64,000 nucleotides of DNA from Miscanthus floridulus (lineage: Eukaryota > Streptophyta > Magnoliopsida > Poales > Poaceae): assembly GCF_019320115.1 (NCBI RefSeq), contig NC_089584.1:107029799-107093798 (forward strand), given 5' to 3'. A model generated the notes under the pieces. That model did no database searches and was not told the origin of the DNA. It saw nothing but the letters and a program-made list of their open reading frames with translations. How positions within the stretch are numbered: position 1 is the stretch's first letter; the number at the start of each line of letters is the position of its first letter. Position numbers and translations under genes: made by a program. Shown piece after piece: positions 22,609 to 33,203 of this stretch.

Positions 22609-23143
22609 GCAAATGTGGAAGAAATTTTTGTTTTTCCTTTTTTCAAAGATCCGATGTGACCCAATGACATTCTGGCGGGTTGTACGTGTTTTTATAATGT
22701 CGATACAACGAAATCGGATGCCAAACTAGTGAAGTCCACTTCCCACCGCAATTCCAATTTTCTCCACCGCGGCCGTCCGTTGCAAGCTTGCGCCGCAGCT
22801 CCAGATTCGCGCTAGCCGCCGCAAACTCCCAGAACCAGAGTACCTCCAGGCTAGGCCGCCAACACTGCGAGACCGGGATTTTTAACTTTTCGTCATCCTG
22901 GCACTCCTCCGTTTACGATCTTTATGCGCCCCTATATATTTACCATCGTAATTACTAAGCCTCCTACGTTTTTACCATTTTTTCTAAGGTGACACGTCAG
23001 ATGGTCACGCCAGCGTGGCAGGGAGCCTGGAAAGGCTTAAAGAGCATGCGAAATGACCTATGTATCACTGCTGCTTCTCTCCCTCCAATCGCTGATGCGT
23101 GGGCCCCACATGTTAGCTTTGTCTTAAACCTCCCACCATCACC

Positions 23144-23951
23144 ATGCAGAGAGGGTAGGGGGAACTCGTGCAGTCCCGATTGCGCTTTTTTTATTCCTTT
23201 GCACCATGGATTGACGGATTTGTCTTCGTCCTTCTGGCTGCAGTGCGAGGCCGGACACCTACTGTTCGGCGCCTGCCTTGACGGGGGCCACTGCCGCAAG
23301 TGCGACCACGCCACCGCCTTCGCGCACTGTGGGCTAGAGCTAGACCTGTTCGTCGGCGACGCCAGGGTGTCGTGCCCGTTCAAGTCCTACGGCTGCGGCA
23401 CCTCCGTGGCGTACCACGCGACCGCCGCGTACCAGGACGCGTGCGCCTACGCGCCCTGCCACTGTGCAGTGCCCGGGTGCCCCTTCACTGCCACCACGCC
23501 GAGGCTCCGCGACCACCTCGCCGTCGACCACGCCTGGCCCCTGGACACGCTCCCGGCCTATGGGAAGGCGCTCCCGCTCCGCGTCCTGATCCCAACGCCA
23601 GCGTCGTCGGAGTCACAGCTGCAGTAGCAGCACCACCGCCTCCTGGTCATGGAGGGCGACGAGCGCAGCCTGTTCGCGCTGTCCGTGTGCTCGTGCGGCG
23701 CCGGCGCAGCCAGCTGCGTCGTCGTCTCGGTGTCGTGCGTCAGGACGAGCGCCGCCGTCGAGGCCGGCCCGCGATTCACATACATGCTCTAGGCGAGGTC
23801 GCCGGCGACCGTCCCTGCTGGCATGCCCCCCGGCATCGCGGGCCGCCGCCTAATGATGAAGACGGACGTGGCCAGCTACGCGGTGTCCGACGGGGCCGCC
23901 GTTGAGGACGGGATGGCGTTGTACGTGCCGCCGTCGATGTTGAGCAGGTGA
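23144..23951 (+). pseudogene. Captured SINA-like E3 ubiquitin ligase fragment
   Basis: SINA-like proteins are RING-type ubiquitin ligases with a zinc-rich SIAH domain. An acceptor site (CTTCTGGCTGCAG) precedes a frame from 23244 that encodes CEAGHLLFGACLDGGHCRKC, the second half of a RING finger. It is followed by ARVSCPFKSYGCGTSVAYH, CAYAPCHCAVPGCPF and LRDHLAVDHAW, the SIAH zinc-finger pattern. The first RING half, normally in exon 1, is absent. The frame continues in register to TGA at 23949, already inside the MULE terminus, but is cut by TAG at 23625 and 23790. Each TAG is one C-to-T change from CAG. It is not a functional ligase as it stands. Confidence 0.8.
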
Positions 23952-24206
23952 TGGCAGGAGGTTGAAGACAAAGCTGACATGTGGGGCCCACGTGTCAGTG
24001 ATTGATCGGAGAGAATCAGCAGGGGTACATAGGTTATTTCACATGCTTTGTAGGCCTTCTCAGGCTCTCTGCCATGCTAGCGTGCCCATCTGACGTGTCA
24101 CCTCAGCAAAAATGACAAAAACGTAGGAGGGTTACTGTTTATAATGACAAATGTGTAGGGACACATATAAAAATGCCAAACTGGAAGTGGTATCCGTAAG
24201 GATAGC

Positions 24207-24885
24207 AAAAATTAAAGGAACAATTTTCTGTGTGCCATTAAAAAAGATCACAATGCCCTGTGTGCCCCTGAAAAAGTTCAGCGGTCTTCAGCGCCACTGC
24301 TCCAACTTTTTCGTGTCCTCCATGCCACTTCCGTCAGTTTGGACTCTAACGTCGTCAAACTGCAGTGTGAAAAGACGAAAATGCCCTTAAATGTAAATAT
24401 GTTATTTATTTTTTTGAGCATCTTAACGACTTCAAATAAAAAAAACTCAAAACTAGAAAGTTGTAGATCTAGTCGAAATATATAATTTTCATATAAAAAT
24501 ATTTTCATTTAATTCCGCAAAAAAATATGATTTGATATGATTAATATATCTTAGAAAAATCATATTATTTTTTTGCGAAATTAAATAAAAATAATTTTTA
24601 TATGAAAATTATAGATCTCGACGAGATCTACAACTTTCTAGTTTTGAGTTTTTTCATTTGAAGTCGTTAAGATGCTAAAAAAAATTAATGATATATTTAC
24701 ACTTAATGGCATTTTTGTCTTTTCATACCTGCAGTTTGACGGCGTTAGAGCATAAACTGACGGAAGTGGTATGGAGGACACGAAAAAGTTAGAGCAGTGA
24801 CATTGAAGACCGCTGAACTTTTTTAAAGACAAATCGATGCGATCTTTTTTTTTAATAGCACACAGAAAATTCACCAAAAATTAAA
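24207..24885. mobile_element. Hairpin MULE-type MITE nested in the Pack-MULE terminus
   Basis: The element at 24217-24875 consists of two arms of about 320 bp that are reverse complements meeting near 24546. They share AAAAAGTTCAGCGGTCTTCA and AACTTTTTCGTGTCCTCCAT. Its ends are GGAACAATTTTCTGTGTG and, on the other strand, GGTGAATTTTCTGTGTG. It is flanked by the direct repeat AAAAATTAAA (24207-24216, 24876-24885), consistent with a MULE 9- to 10-bp duplication. With it and one repeat removed, the Pack-MULE terminus mirrors the left end base for base in AAAATCCC. Confidence 0.85.
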
Positions 24886-24900
24886 AATCCCTGCGAGACC

Positions 24901-25203
24901 GCGCGACACGACTCGCGCTGCTCAACCCCTCTTTCTTCCCGCTGGATTGACGGAATCGATCGCTCCACTCCCACCGGCCACCACCAGTCCACCGCACCAC
25001 GGTATCGATTCCCGTGCCGGCCGGCCGCCCGCATCCACCGCACAAAACCCTAGCCATCGCCGCACCGTCACCCGCCATCATAAACCCCGTGCTCCCCACC
25101 TCGTATGCTCGTTGTCCCCTTCTCCTACCTCCTTATTGCGCGAAACCCCATCCGCCTCCGCCTTCTCCTCCCCCTCTCCGCTGCTCGCGTCACCCGTCTC
25201 GCC
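24901..25203 (+). promoter_or_regulatory. Probable leader and proximal promoter of the ZDP gene
   Basis: GC- and pyrimidine-rich DNA lies between the Pack-MULE and the ATG. An in-frame ATG at 25105 would add 33 residues (see the ZDP entry). No clear TATA box is seen, so the core promoter may be TATA-less or may have been displaced by the insertion. Confidence 0.4.
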
Positions 25204-28200
25204 ATGTCGACCACGCCGCCGGCGGCGGCGGCTACCATATCTGTCGAGTATGCCAAGTCCGGCCGCTCAACCTGCAAGGGGTGCAGCGAGGCCATCGCCT
25301 CCGGGGCGCTCCGCCTCGGCGCCTCTGCGCGCGACCCCCGTGGCTTCGACGCCACCAAGTGGTACCACGTCTCCTGCTTGCCCTCCTCGTCGCACCCGCT
25401 CGGCCCCATCGAGAGTATCAAGGGGTTCGACTCCATTAAGGTTCGCTCGTTGGGTGGTTAGTTTCGTGCCGTTCGTTAACTCATTCTGTGTTGTTTTGGG
25501 GATTAATACGTGGGGCTTTGGAATTGCAGGACCATGATCGTGAGGAATTGCGAGAGCTAGAGAAGGTAATGCGGCCTTTACTCGTTGCAGTGGTTGTTTA
25601 GCCACGTAGCTTTTTGCTGCAGATTTGGGTAATGTAGAATAGTTTGAAAAAATTTGTGGTTAATATTGCCGAGTAAAAAAAACACCATATGTACAATTCA
25701 TTCCTATCATTTTCCCACTCTATGGCACCCCTGCTTGTAGAATGATGTGCTTATAGTCAGATAAGCGTGTGCATAAATCAAATAGAATGAACCACACTGA
25801 TTCTCTTGTTTGAACAGCAGCACTTGGATGATTAGTGTTTTATTTTGTCCTGATCCCATATTTAGCTAAACAACATAAGTGATTCATTTTTTTTGGGGGC
25901 AAATCTTTACCGACTCCCGTGATAATGAGAACTCATTTTCAGAATCATAAAAGAGGCAATACTGCAGTCAGCCCTTTGGAGGAACCAAGTCCAATGAAAG
26001 CAAGGATTCAGACGTCTTCCCCTGCGGAGGGGGTGCCAGATAAGGTAACCGTCTCTGTTGAGTATGCGAAGTCTGGCCGCTCTACCTGCAAGGGCTAGAA
26101 AATAACATTCGCCTTGCAAAATAAAAGGCTCAGACCTCGAGTGAATTGTGGTATTTTATGTTTGATTTCTTAGTTAGATTCACCACATTCGTTTGCAGAA
26201 TTACAAGAGTGATGGAAATGTGGCTGATGAATTGAACGAGTCAAATATGAAGAAAGAAATTGTTAGACTTCAATATGAGCATTTTGGAGTTGACTCTAGC
26301 CCCCTAAAACACCTTTTGATGTATCTTTCCTGCATTGCTTAACTTCTTTTAGGCTCACAGCATGGAGGACTCAAAAGAAGGTGCTGACAAGGATCTGGAA
26401 GGAGTAAAGGTGATCACTTGTACTAGAACTGCTGCTAAGCATTTGATAGTATCCATAGAGAAGGCATTCACGAAAGATTTAACAATATAGATGTCGAAAG
26501 GTCATGCTTACAATCGAATCAATCTGCAGCAATATGTACTACAGGAGGACAGAAGTAGTAAAAAGTCAGTGAATTAATAATGTTGTATGAGTAACATGTC
26601 TGTCACTCTTCATTACTTGATTTCATCTAGGTTCACTGCATGGGGGAGTCTGAAGAAGGTGCTGAAAAGAACCTGGAAGAAGCAAAGGTGATGTGTGATC
26701 TGAATATCTGATCTTATGATGCTTTCGGTTTTGGACTCTATCTACCTTTGATGGTAACTATGGAGAATGCAAACACACACAAAATTTGATGGCAACTCGC
26801 CAACTCTGTTTTTGAATCCCTTTGCTTGTCTATCATAGCATTTAGATTTATTTATTCAATTTTGAAAACTCTTAGTTCTGTGGTTTTCCTGTATGTTGTC
26901 GGTCATTAGAGTAGTTTCCTTCAAGTCTGGCACTCAGCCAGGCTGTAAATACTTTCCTTCTAGTGTGAATCGGTAAATGACTGGCATATTTTCTTAAAAA
27001 AAAATGCCGCAAAGCTCAACATCTGATTCTTCTTTTTTCTCCTAGAAGTTACCTGCAGGGAACAGACCGATTGGTCCATCGATATCCTTTTCACTTTCTG
27101 ATATCAAGAAAGAATACAAGGTAGCCTTGTCTTAACTACTCCTGTCCTTGGCTGCTGCTGTTGCTGCTAAGAATTATGCTCCCTATATCTTGCCATGCCT
27201 TTTTTTTTGTGCAAGCATGTTATCGAATTGCTACATATTCACCTTCTTTCTGTCTGTTGATGTAGGATGCTACCCTTCCTGCTCATTGGAAGGTTTTTGA
27301 TACAGTTATCTTCTGTGAGCAGGTGTGTTGATACCTATGTCATACAGTTTCTGGTTGTAAGGTCCTAATTTTTTATTAAAAAAACTTTCTTCCAATTGTC
27401 GCTCAGGAAGATGGCCTTCATGCTTCATCTAAGATTGCTGCATTTGATTTTGATGGATGCCTTGCCAAGACCAGTGTGAGGAGGTATTGTGTTTCATAAG
27501 ATATACAAGCTGGTTTCACTCTAAATGGTATTCTAGATGCTTCCACTGCGAATATTATTTCCCCTATTCGGTCGTTTATTATGGAGACACATTTGAATTG
27601 ATTTAGTAAATAAAGGCTTTAAATTACTGATTTATTTCTCGAACAAGATCATAACATTAAGAAGAAAAGAAGGGGGTAAGAACAATAAACGAGAATAAAC
27701 GACCTCGACCTATGGAAAGGTGGTGGCCCTATTTACCATTTGGTGCAAGGGCACGGAGAAAGGGAATGCCCTTGGCCCCAGCCACACCCCAATCCAGTAG
27801 CTCCTCTGTAGCAGCCTCTAAGGCCCCAACTGGATTAGGAGAGGCACCATCAAAGACACAATGATTGCAGTACTTTAAAACCGTCCAGGCTCTCAGAATA
27901 ACGATGGAATTAAGTCCTTTCTTTGTCTGACCACTCATTCTTTCTTCAGCCCAAGGCTTTGAATTATTGAGTTGTGTAATTAAAGTTAGTCTGAAGTTCT
28001 TGCAGTTGGATAAAGAAGGATTGTCAGACATTGCAAAGCATTCATGGCATATGATTTTCACTTCTGAGTATTCCTTGGGAAACCTGTAGACATCCACATT
28101 GTAATTTTGAAGAGCATTGGTCTCTTAGATTTCAACTTCTCTTAAAAACTGGACCCCTAGGGGAAAGGCCTCCCATGAGGCATTGCTTTAAGAAGAGGAT

Positions 28201-31200
28201 CTCAACACTGGGCTGAGAAAAGGGACTGAAGGCTGGACCGCCCAGGAACATGGCATTGCACGACGAGGCCCTTTTTTGTGAGACTACAGGGTTTGAACCC
28301 TGGTTGGTGGCGTCACAACTGGGCATACCTCTGTGCTATCAGTGTGTTGTCAATTTCTCATTTCAAGGTCCCTTCATTTGTCAACCTTTTCCTTTGGTGT
28401 CCTTAACTAATAAGCCAGATATCTTTACAAGCAAAGGCGTCAACTGGCTATAAGCATCTCTGTGGAAAATATTGACACCAGACCAACCTAGAGTTTAGCC
28501 ATGAAATGTATTATGCTTCACTTTTCGATGACCTCTATCATAATGATTAAGAGCCCTCTTATGGCTTATTGTTGCGATGTTCTCCCGAGTTGATGATTTC
28601 TTACATGTGAAGTTTTTGATTCAGAATACTTTCTGATCGCTGTTGCTATAATAAGAACTTGGTTGATATTTTTCAACCTACTGCTTGTGCAGGGTTGGTG
28701 CAGACCAGTGGTCTTTACAGCATAAATCAATTCTAGAAAAACTGCAAAGACTGTACAATGATGGTTACAAGCTGGTTAGTAGGTTTCTTTTCACCAGTTC
28801 TTTTAAATCCTTCACTTCTCATTTTACTTTTGTAAATTTGTGTTTTTATGTTCTGACATATATATCTTAATTAATGTTATTAATTATGTAGTGCTTTGAT
28901 TTCAGCGGCTTATACTGTATGTTGTTTTTAGGTCATATTCACCAATGAGTCAAACATTGAACGCCATAAAAACAAGCGGCAGCAAGCTGTTGACTCCAAA
29001 GTTGGTCGCCTTGATAACTTTATTGAATGTGTTAAAGCCCCTATTCAGGTATGCTGTAAACTTGTTTTCTTTATCTCAAATCTGAGCAGCCATTCAAATA
29101 AAAAAGGAATAAAGAAATATATCTGCTATTTTGGTTCCTGATAACTGAAATGGGCATTGCCCTATAACTTAAATCACTTGATCTTATTTACAGTCAGTTT
29201 GTGGCTGTTGTGCTGTGCAGTACTGACTATTTTTTAAAGGTGCCATGGAAAAGCAGTTGTAAAAAAAAAACCTTGTTTAGGAAACCAAATTAAGTTTTAA
29301 ACTCAGTTATACCACTGTTGTCTCTGTCACACTTGGTGAATCCCATTGTATCTATTTTTGCAATCTAAATTAACCAAAATAACTTAGTCAATTGTATCTA
29401 CTTTTGCAATCTAAATTAACCAAAATAACTTAGTCAACTAAGATTATGAAAAGCAGTTCCGGCAAACAAGATCATTGCAGCTCACCTTAATGCCAAATGT
29501 AACTTTAGTCTGCTATTTTTTAAGATACACAAACATAGAACCTGGAATATCTGTTTTTTCCTGTGATACTATACTCAGAATCATGAAACTTGTGCTCTGG
29601 AGATGTAAAATATCTATGATATTTCAACATGAAGTTCCGAGTATTCAATTTTTTACCAGTGGATACTGCATAACAGTTTGTGGAAAAACATAGGTCAAGT
29701 ACATTTTATTAGAATGTCACTACAAGAGTGGGCATAGCACTGATACTTGAGTCGCTGAGGTATCTGGTTTAGCTTATTTGAACCAAAAAGCACTGATGTT
29801 CATTATCATCTGGGGGTTCTTGTTATGCTCTTTATTTTGATTTTGTTGGTCCCTACCTCCACCACCCAAAAGGAAGACTCTGCTCCAGGACTCACAGTCC
29901 CCATAGTTTGAGTTAGCTCAAATAGGACTTAAGTTTGCCTTTTCAGGTTGGGTCATGCCCTTTTAGGCCTTGAAGTTCATCCCTAAACCAAGGGGATTTG
30001 AGGGGGCAGTCCCCTCCATTCCTTCCCAATCCCTTTGGTTTGGGGATCAAACGAACAAGGCTCTGCGTGTTCGAGAACAAAAGGTAGTTCTATAATTGAT
30101 TAATTTGATTTGCACCTGCAGGTTTTCATTGCTTGTGGTTTAGGGAAAGGAAAAAATATTCCAGATGATCCATACCGCAAACCAAATCCTGGAATGTGGT
30201 GGTTGATGGCTCAGCATTTCAATTCTGGAATCGAGATTGACATGGATCAGTAATCACCTATTCTCAGATAATTTTTCAGATTTTAAGAACCACGCCCTTG
30301 GGCAGAGTCATAAAATCACTCTTGGACTAACAGTTTGAAAAAAAAACTGCACCTCTCTTTGAATGAAATTACACAAATATACACTTTAATTCACGGTCAA
30401 TATTTAATCGGCTGGAAACCTGGAACCACTCACCTGTCGCACAACCTTACCCCTGTTTCTATTTGTTGATATGCAAGTAGTTTCCATGCAGGATAAGGGC
30501 TGTCATGTTAGTGGATTGCAATGGTGTGCACATTAAAAAAAATATTCACGTTTCGTTTCTTAAATTTATTAAGTATGTTATTTTGGCATGGTTTGAATGT
30601 GTCTGCAGACTGCAGCACATATGCTTGCAAGTAGCAGGCTGTAGGATCTCTGGTACGCCTAAGAGAGGTGAATAGGCCTGTAAAAATTCAACTCAAACCG
30701 AAGTCAAATTCACCCACAGCACTGCCGCTCTGTGAGCGCGTCACTGCCGCACCTGTAGCAGAGATTAGTTCACAGTTCAAAATCTTCCCAACGAAATTTG
30801 GATCGGGTATATTTCTTAGCTTCCTACAGGGTAGTAGATCACAGATCGACAGCTGAAAGTGGTGGGAACACCACACACTAGTAGATCAGCCTCAAACTCT
30901 AGAAATCACCTTAATCAATAATATATCATGTAAGTAATGTAAATCAAGCACAATTGACACAATGATTTATTTCGTGGTTCGGCTCGCCACCAAGGCTTCC
31001 CTACCTCCACGGTGTTGAGGTTAGCCACTAAGGCTTAGAGCTTTCCAGCCCTTCCTCGTTCTCAAGTCAAGAGACTTAACTCTTGAGATGAGGGGTGAGT
31101 TTACTAGCTTCAAGAGATGGTTACAAACCTCCCGGGGCTGCCACACAAGTTGGCAAGCTCCACGGGCGACACTTTAGCCAGCTAGGAGCCAAGCTCCAAG

Positions 31201-33203
31201 AGTAACAAACACAACCGCCGGCCAAAACATGAACCAAGTGCTTTTTAGAGTTTGGGAATCAATGGAGCTGCTCTCTAATCGAGTTAGGAACCCTTTTTTC
31301 TCAAGGATTGATGGGGAAATCAATGAATTTGCTTGAGGGCTTGAGGCCAACAATGGAGTGTGGGAGAGAGAGCTCCTGCTCTGTTTTGGGCATGCTGAAG
31401 TGAGGAAGAAGAGAGCTGGTTAGTTATCGTTGGGAAGGAAGGGGAAAGGTATATATATCCCCGGCCCCCAACGGTAACTAAAATCGCAAATAGCCGTTGG
31501 GAGGCAAAGGGAAAAGTATATATCCCCCCGCCCTAAATGGACACTGCACCCAAGAGGTCGGGCGAGACGAAGACGCGACCAAAGGGTCGGGCGAGACGGA
31601 GCCCGCGACCAAGGGGTCGGGCGAGCCGGAGCCTGCGACCGAGGGGTCGGGTAAGCCGGAGCCGGCGACCGAGGGGTTGGGCGAACCTCTCTTCAAGTGC
31701 GGCAGTGCCGCACCACGCAAGACAACAAGGGTAACAGTGAAGTGTAGACTGTCTTGGCTGTGAATCTGAGGATGCTTGTGGTTGTTTGTGCACTTGGTAG
31801 CACCTATTAGCTTAAATATTGTTCCTCCCTTCATAGTACGGCTTTTTCTATACTCAAATTCAATATATAAAAGAATTTAAACTTCCTTTGAGTTTAAAGC
31901 CATCTACATTTGTAATTGGGGACTCCTCCGTTCCGTGTAGTATCCTCGAATATAAGTTCCCTGCTTGTCATCTCGATAAATCTTATTAGTTCTCTAATTG
32001 TGTTGTTATTATCACCAAAACCCACAATTAAGGCTTGATTGCACTTTCACAGGCATTGATGTGCCTCGCCTTGGAGGGTCTACCTAATCCCAATCACTTT
32101 CATGATGACGCTTGTGTCAAGCCTTAGTAATTTCTTTGGATTTTTGCCCTATATATTGAAAATAAAGCAGTGTTAGATGATAGGGCTAGGAACCTGTGGG
32201 TTTTTTTTCAGATGTTGCGATAGGTTTGAGCTTGAAATAACTGCAATCATAGATTTGCAATGCTTTTGATGAGGACTGCTGCTTTGCTGCTATGACCCTG
32301 TAGTTCTCTAGTCGACGTCACGATACAATAATACATGCTTTACTTGCTAACATGCATGTAAGTAGCACAATATGTTTATAATATATGATTTATATGTGGA
32401 CAATGTTATTATGTTGTAGTTTTAAGATACCCAGTGTTGACCACATCTCCTAGGTGGTTGGCTGGTTGCCACGCGGGAACATGTATTACAGTATTAGAGC
32501 CCAGACCAATTTACCATCCACTCATTTATAGATTAGGCTTGATCAAGCCTAAATAGGACAGACGTTATTTTCTATTTAATTGAATAATAGGTGACTAGCA
32601 ATCCCCACCTTGGCCTTGTGGATTAAGCTTTTGGTCCAACTTGGGAACACAGTAAAACAACCCCCTTATTTTTCTATATGATGCAAAGTTATCCAGAAGC
32701 TCCTCTTCTGACATGTGCCCAATTATTACAGATCTTTCTATGTTGGTGATGCTGCTGGGAGAGATAAGGATCATAGTGATGCAGATATAAAATTTGCTAA
32801 GGTATGAAAAATCCTGTTTACCTGTAGCAATCAGCAAGGATTTTCCTCCATTGGATTCAAACAAATTGGAAGGCCTCTTGCACTTTACTTGTAATTCAGA
32901 GAAAATATAACAACATGGTTCACAAGGATTATGTAAAGCAGCCAAGGTAGTTAATACGAATCTGATACCGTTTGTAACTTGCAGAGCAGGGTTTAAACCT
33001 TCTCTATCTATTGGAAGTTAACATTACGTGGATGCTATGCTACTTCCGGCATAGTTTCAGTCAGTCTTATTCGTAGTTTGTTATGCTTTCCCTTTCTCAT
33101 GTTTGGGAAAGGCAGAAGCCTTTCATCAGCTGACATCTGGTTTTTCCTGTTATAGGCCATCGGTCTCAAGTTCCATGTTCCCGAGGAATACTTCGGTTGC
33201 TAG
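25204..33203 (+). CDS. ZDP: Polynucleotide 3'-phosphatase ZDP-type (zinc-finger DNA 3'-phosphoesterase)
   Basis: The enzyme removes 3'-phosphates at DNA breaks in base-excision and demethylation repair in the nucleus. Exons are 25204-25440, 25530-25565, 25943-26044, 26199-about 26261, 26353-26409, 26631-26687, 27046-27120, 27266-27322, 27407-27483, 28693-28774, 28932-29048, 30122-30249, 32732-32801 and 33156-33203, giving about 400 residues. Exon 1 holds a PARP-type zinc finger (CKGC, then WYHVSC). The phosphatase part has HAD motifs FDFDGCLAKT, VIFTNES, KPNPGMWW and YVGDAAGRDKDH. Codon phase agrees across every junction except the end of exon 4, which is uncertain. After exon 3 a second finger begins (SVEYAKSGRSTCKG) but meets TAG at 26096. 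I infer splicing at 26044 skips it. Exons 5 and 6 are duplicates. An in-frame ATG at 25105 would add a basic, hydrophobic N-terminus. Confidence 0.9.
27700..28110 (-). pseudogene. 3' end of an L1-type LINE in ZDP intron 9
   Basis: The minus strand reads KKGLNSIVILRAWTVLKYCN followed by HCVFDGASPN. This matches the C-terminal segment found downstream of plant L1-type reverse transcriptases (pattern KGFNSLV-LxAW-IWKHRN-CVFxGA). The reverse transcriptase itself is absent, so this is a typical 5'-truncated copy. It lies antisense within an intron. Confidence 0.65.
28111..28692. other. Remainder of ZDP intron 9
   Basis: It is non-coding. It contains GGGTTTGAACCCTGG near 28288, which resembles an RNA polymerase III B box, but no matching A box or cloverleaf is present. 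Confidence 0.4.
30635..32054 (-). mobile_element. Solo LTR in ZDP intron 12
   Basis: The LTR spans 30640-32049 (1410 bp). Read on the minus strand it starts TGAAAGTGCAATCAAGCC and ends ACCAGAGATCCTACA. It is flanked by the exact 5-bp duplication CAGGC at 30635-30639 and 32050-32054. No coding domain is present. Its TGAAAGTGCA start is like that of Sirevirus LTRs in this window. It lengthens the intron between exons 12 and 13 to about 2.5 kb, and the splice sites around it remain intact. Confidence 0.85.
31555..31686. repeat. 30-bp GC-rich tandem repeat in the intronic LTR
   Basis: About four and a half units begin GGGTCGGGCGAG and end GCGACC-AAG or GCGACCGAG. They stand out sharply against the AT-rich intron. 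Confidence 0.85.

Larger units (their letters stand above)
22866..24900. mobile_element. Pack-MULE with exact 9-bp target duplication
   Basis: The element at 22875-24891 begins GGGATTTTTAACTTTT and ends, on the other strand, GGGATTTTTAATTTTT. It is flanked by TGCGAGACC at 22866-22874 and 24892-24900. The terminal inverted repeats are about 270 bp: 22875-23143 matches 23947-24216, including CCTCCTACGTTTTT, GTGACACGTCAGATGG and GGGCCCCACATGT. Between them lies about 800 bp of GC-rich DNA derived from a SINA-like gene. The right terminus is split by a hairpin MITE; without it the element is about 1.35 kb. It carries no transposase. It sits in the probable promoter of the ZDP gene, whose start codon is at 25204. 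Confidence 0.9.

Noticed and set aside
23300..23905. Second long frame over the SINA fragment
   Set aside because: It is arginine-rich out-of-frame translation of the same GC-rich exon; the zinc-finger cysteines are in the other frame.
28275..28330. GGGTTTGAACCCTGG as a tRNA or SINE promoter
   Set aside because: It resembles a B box, but no A box, acceptor stem or cloverleaf could be built around it.
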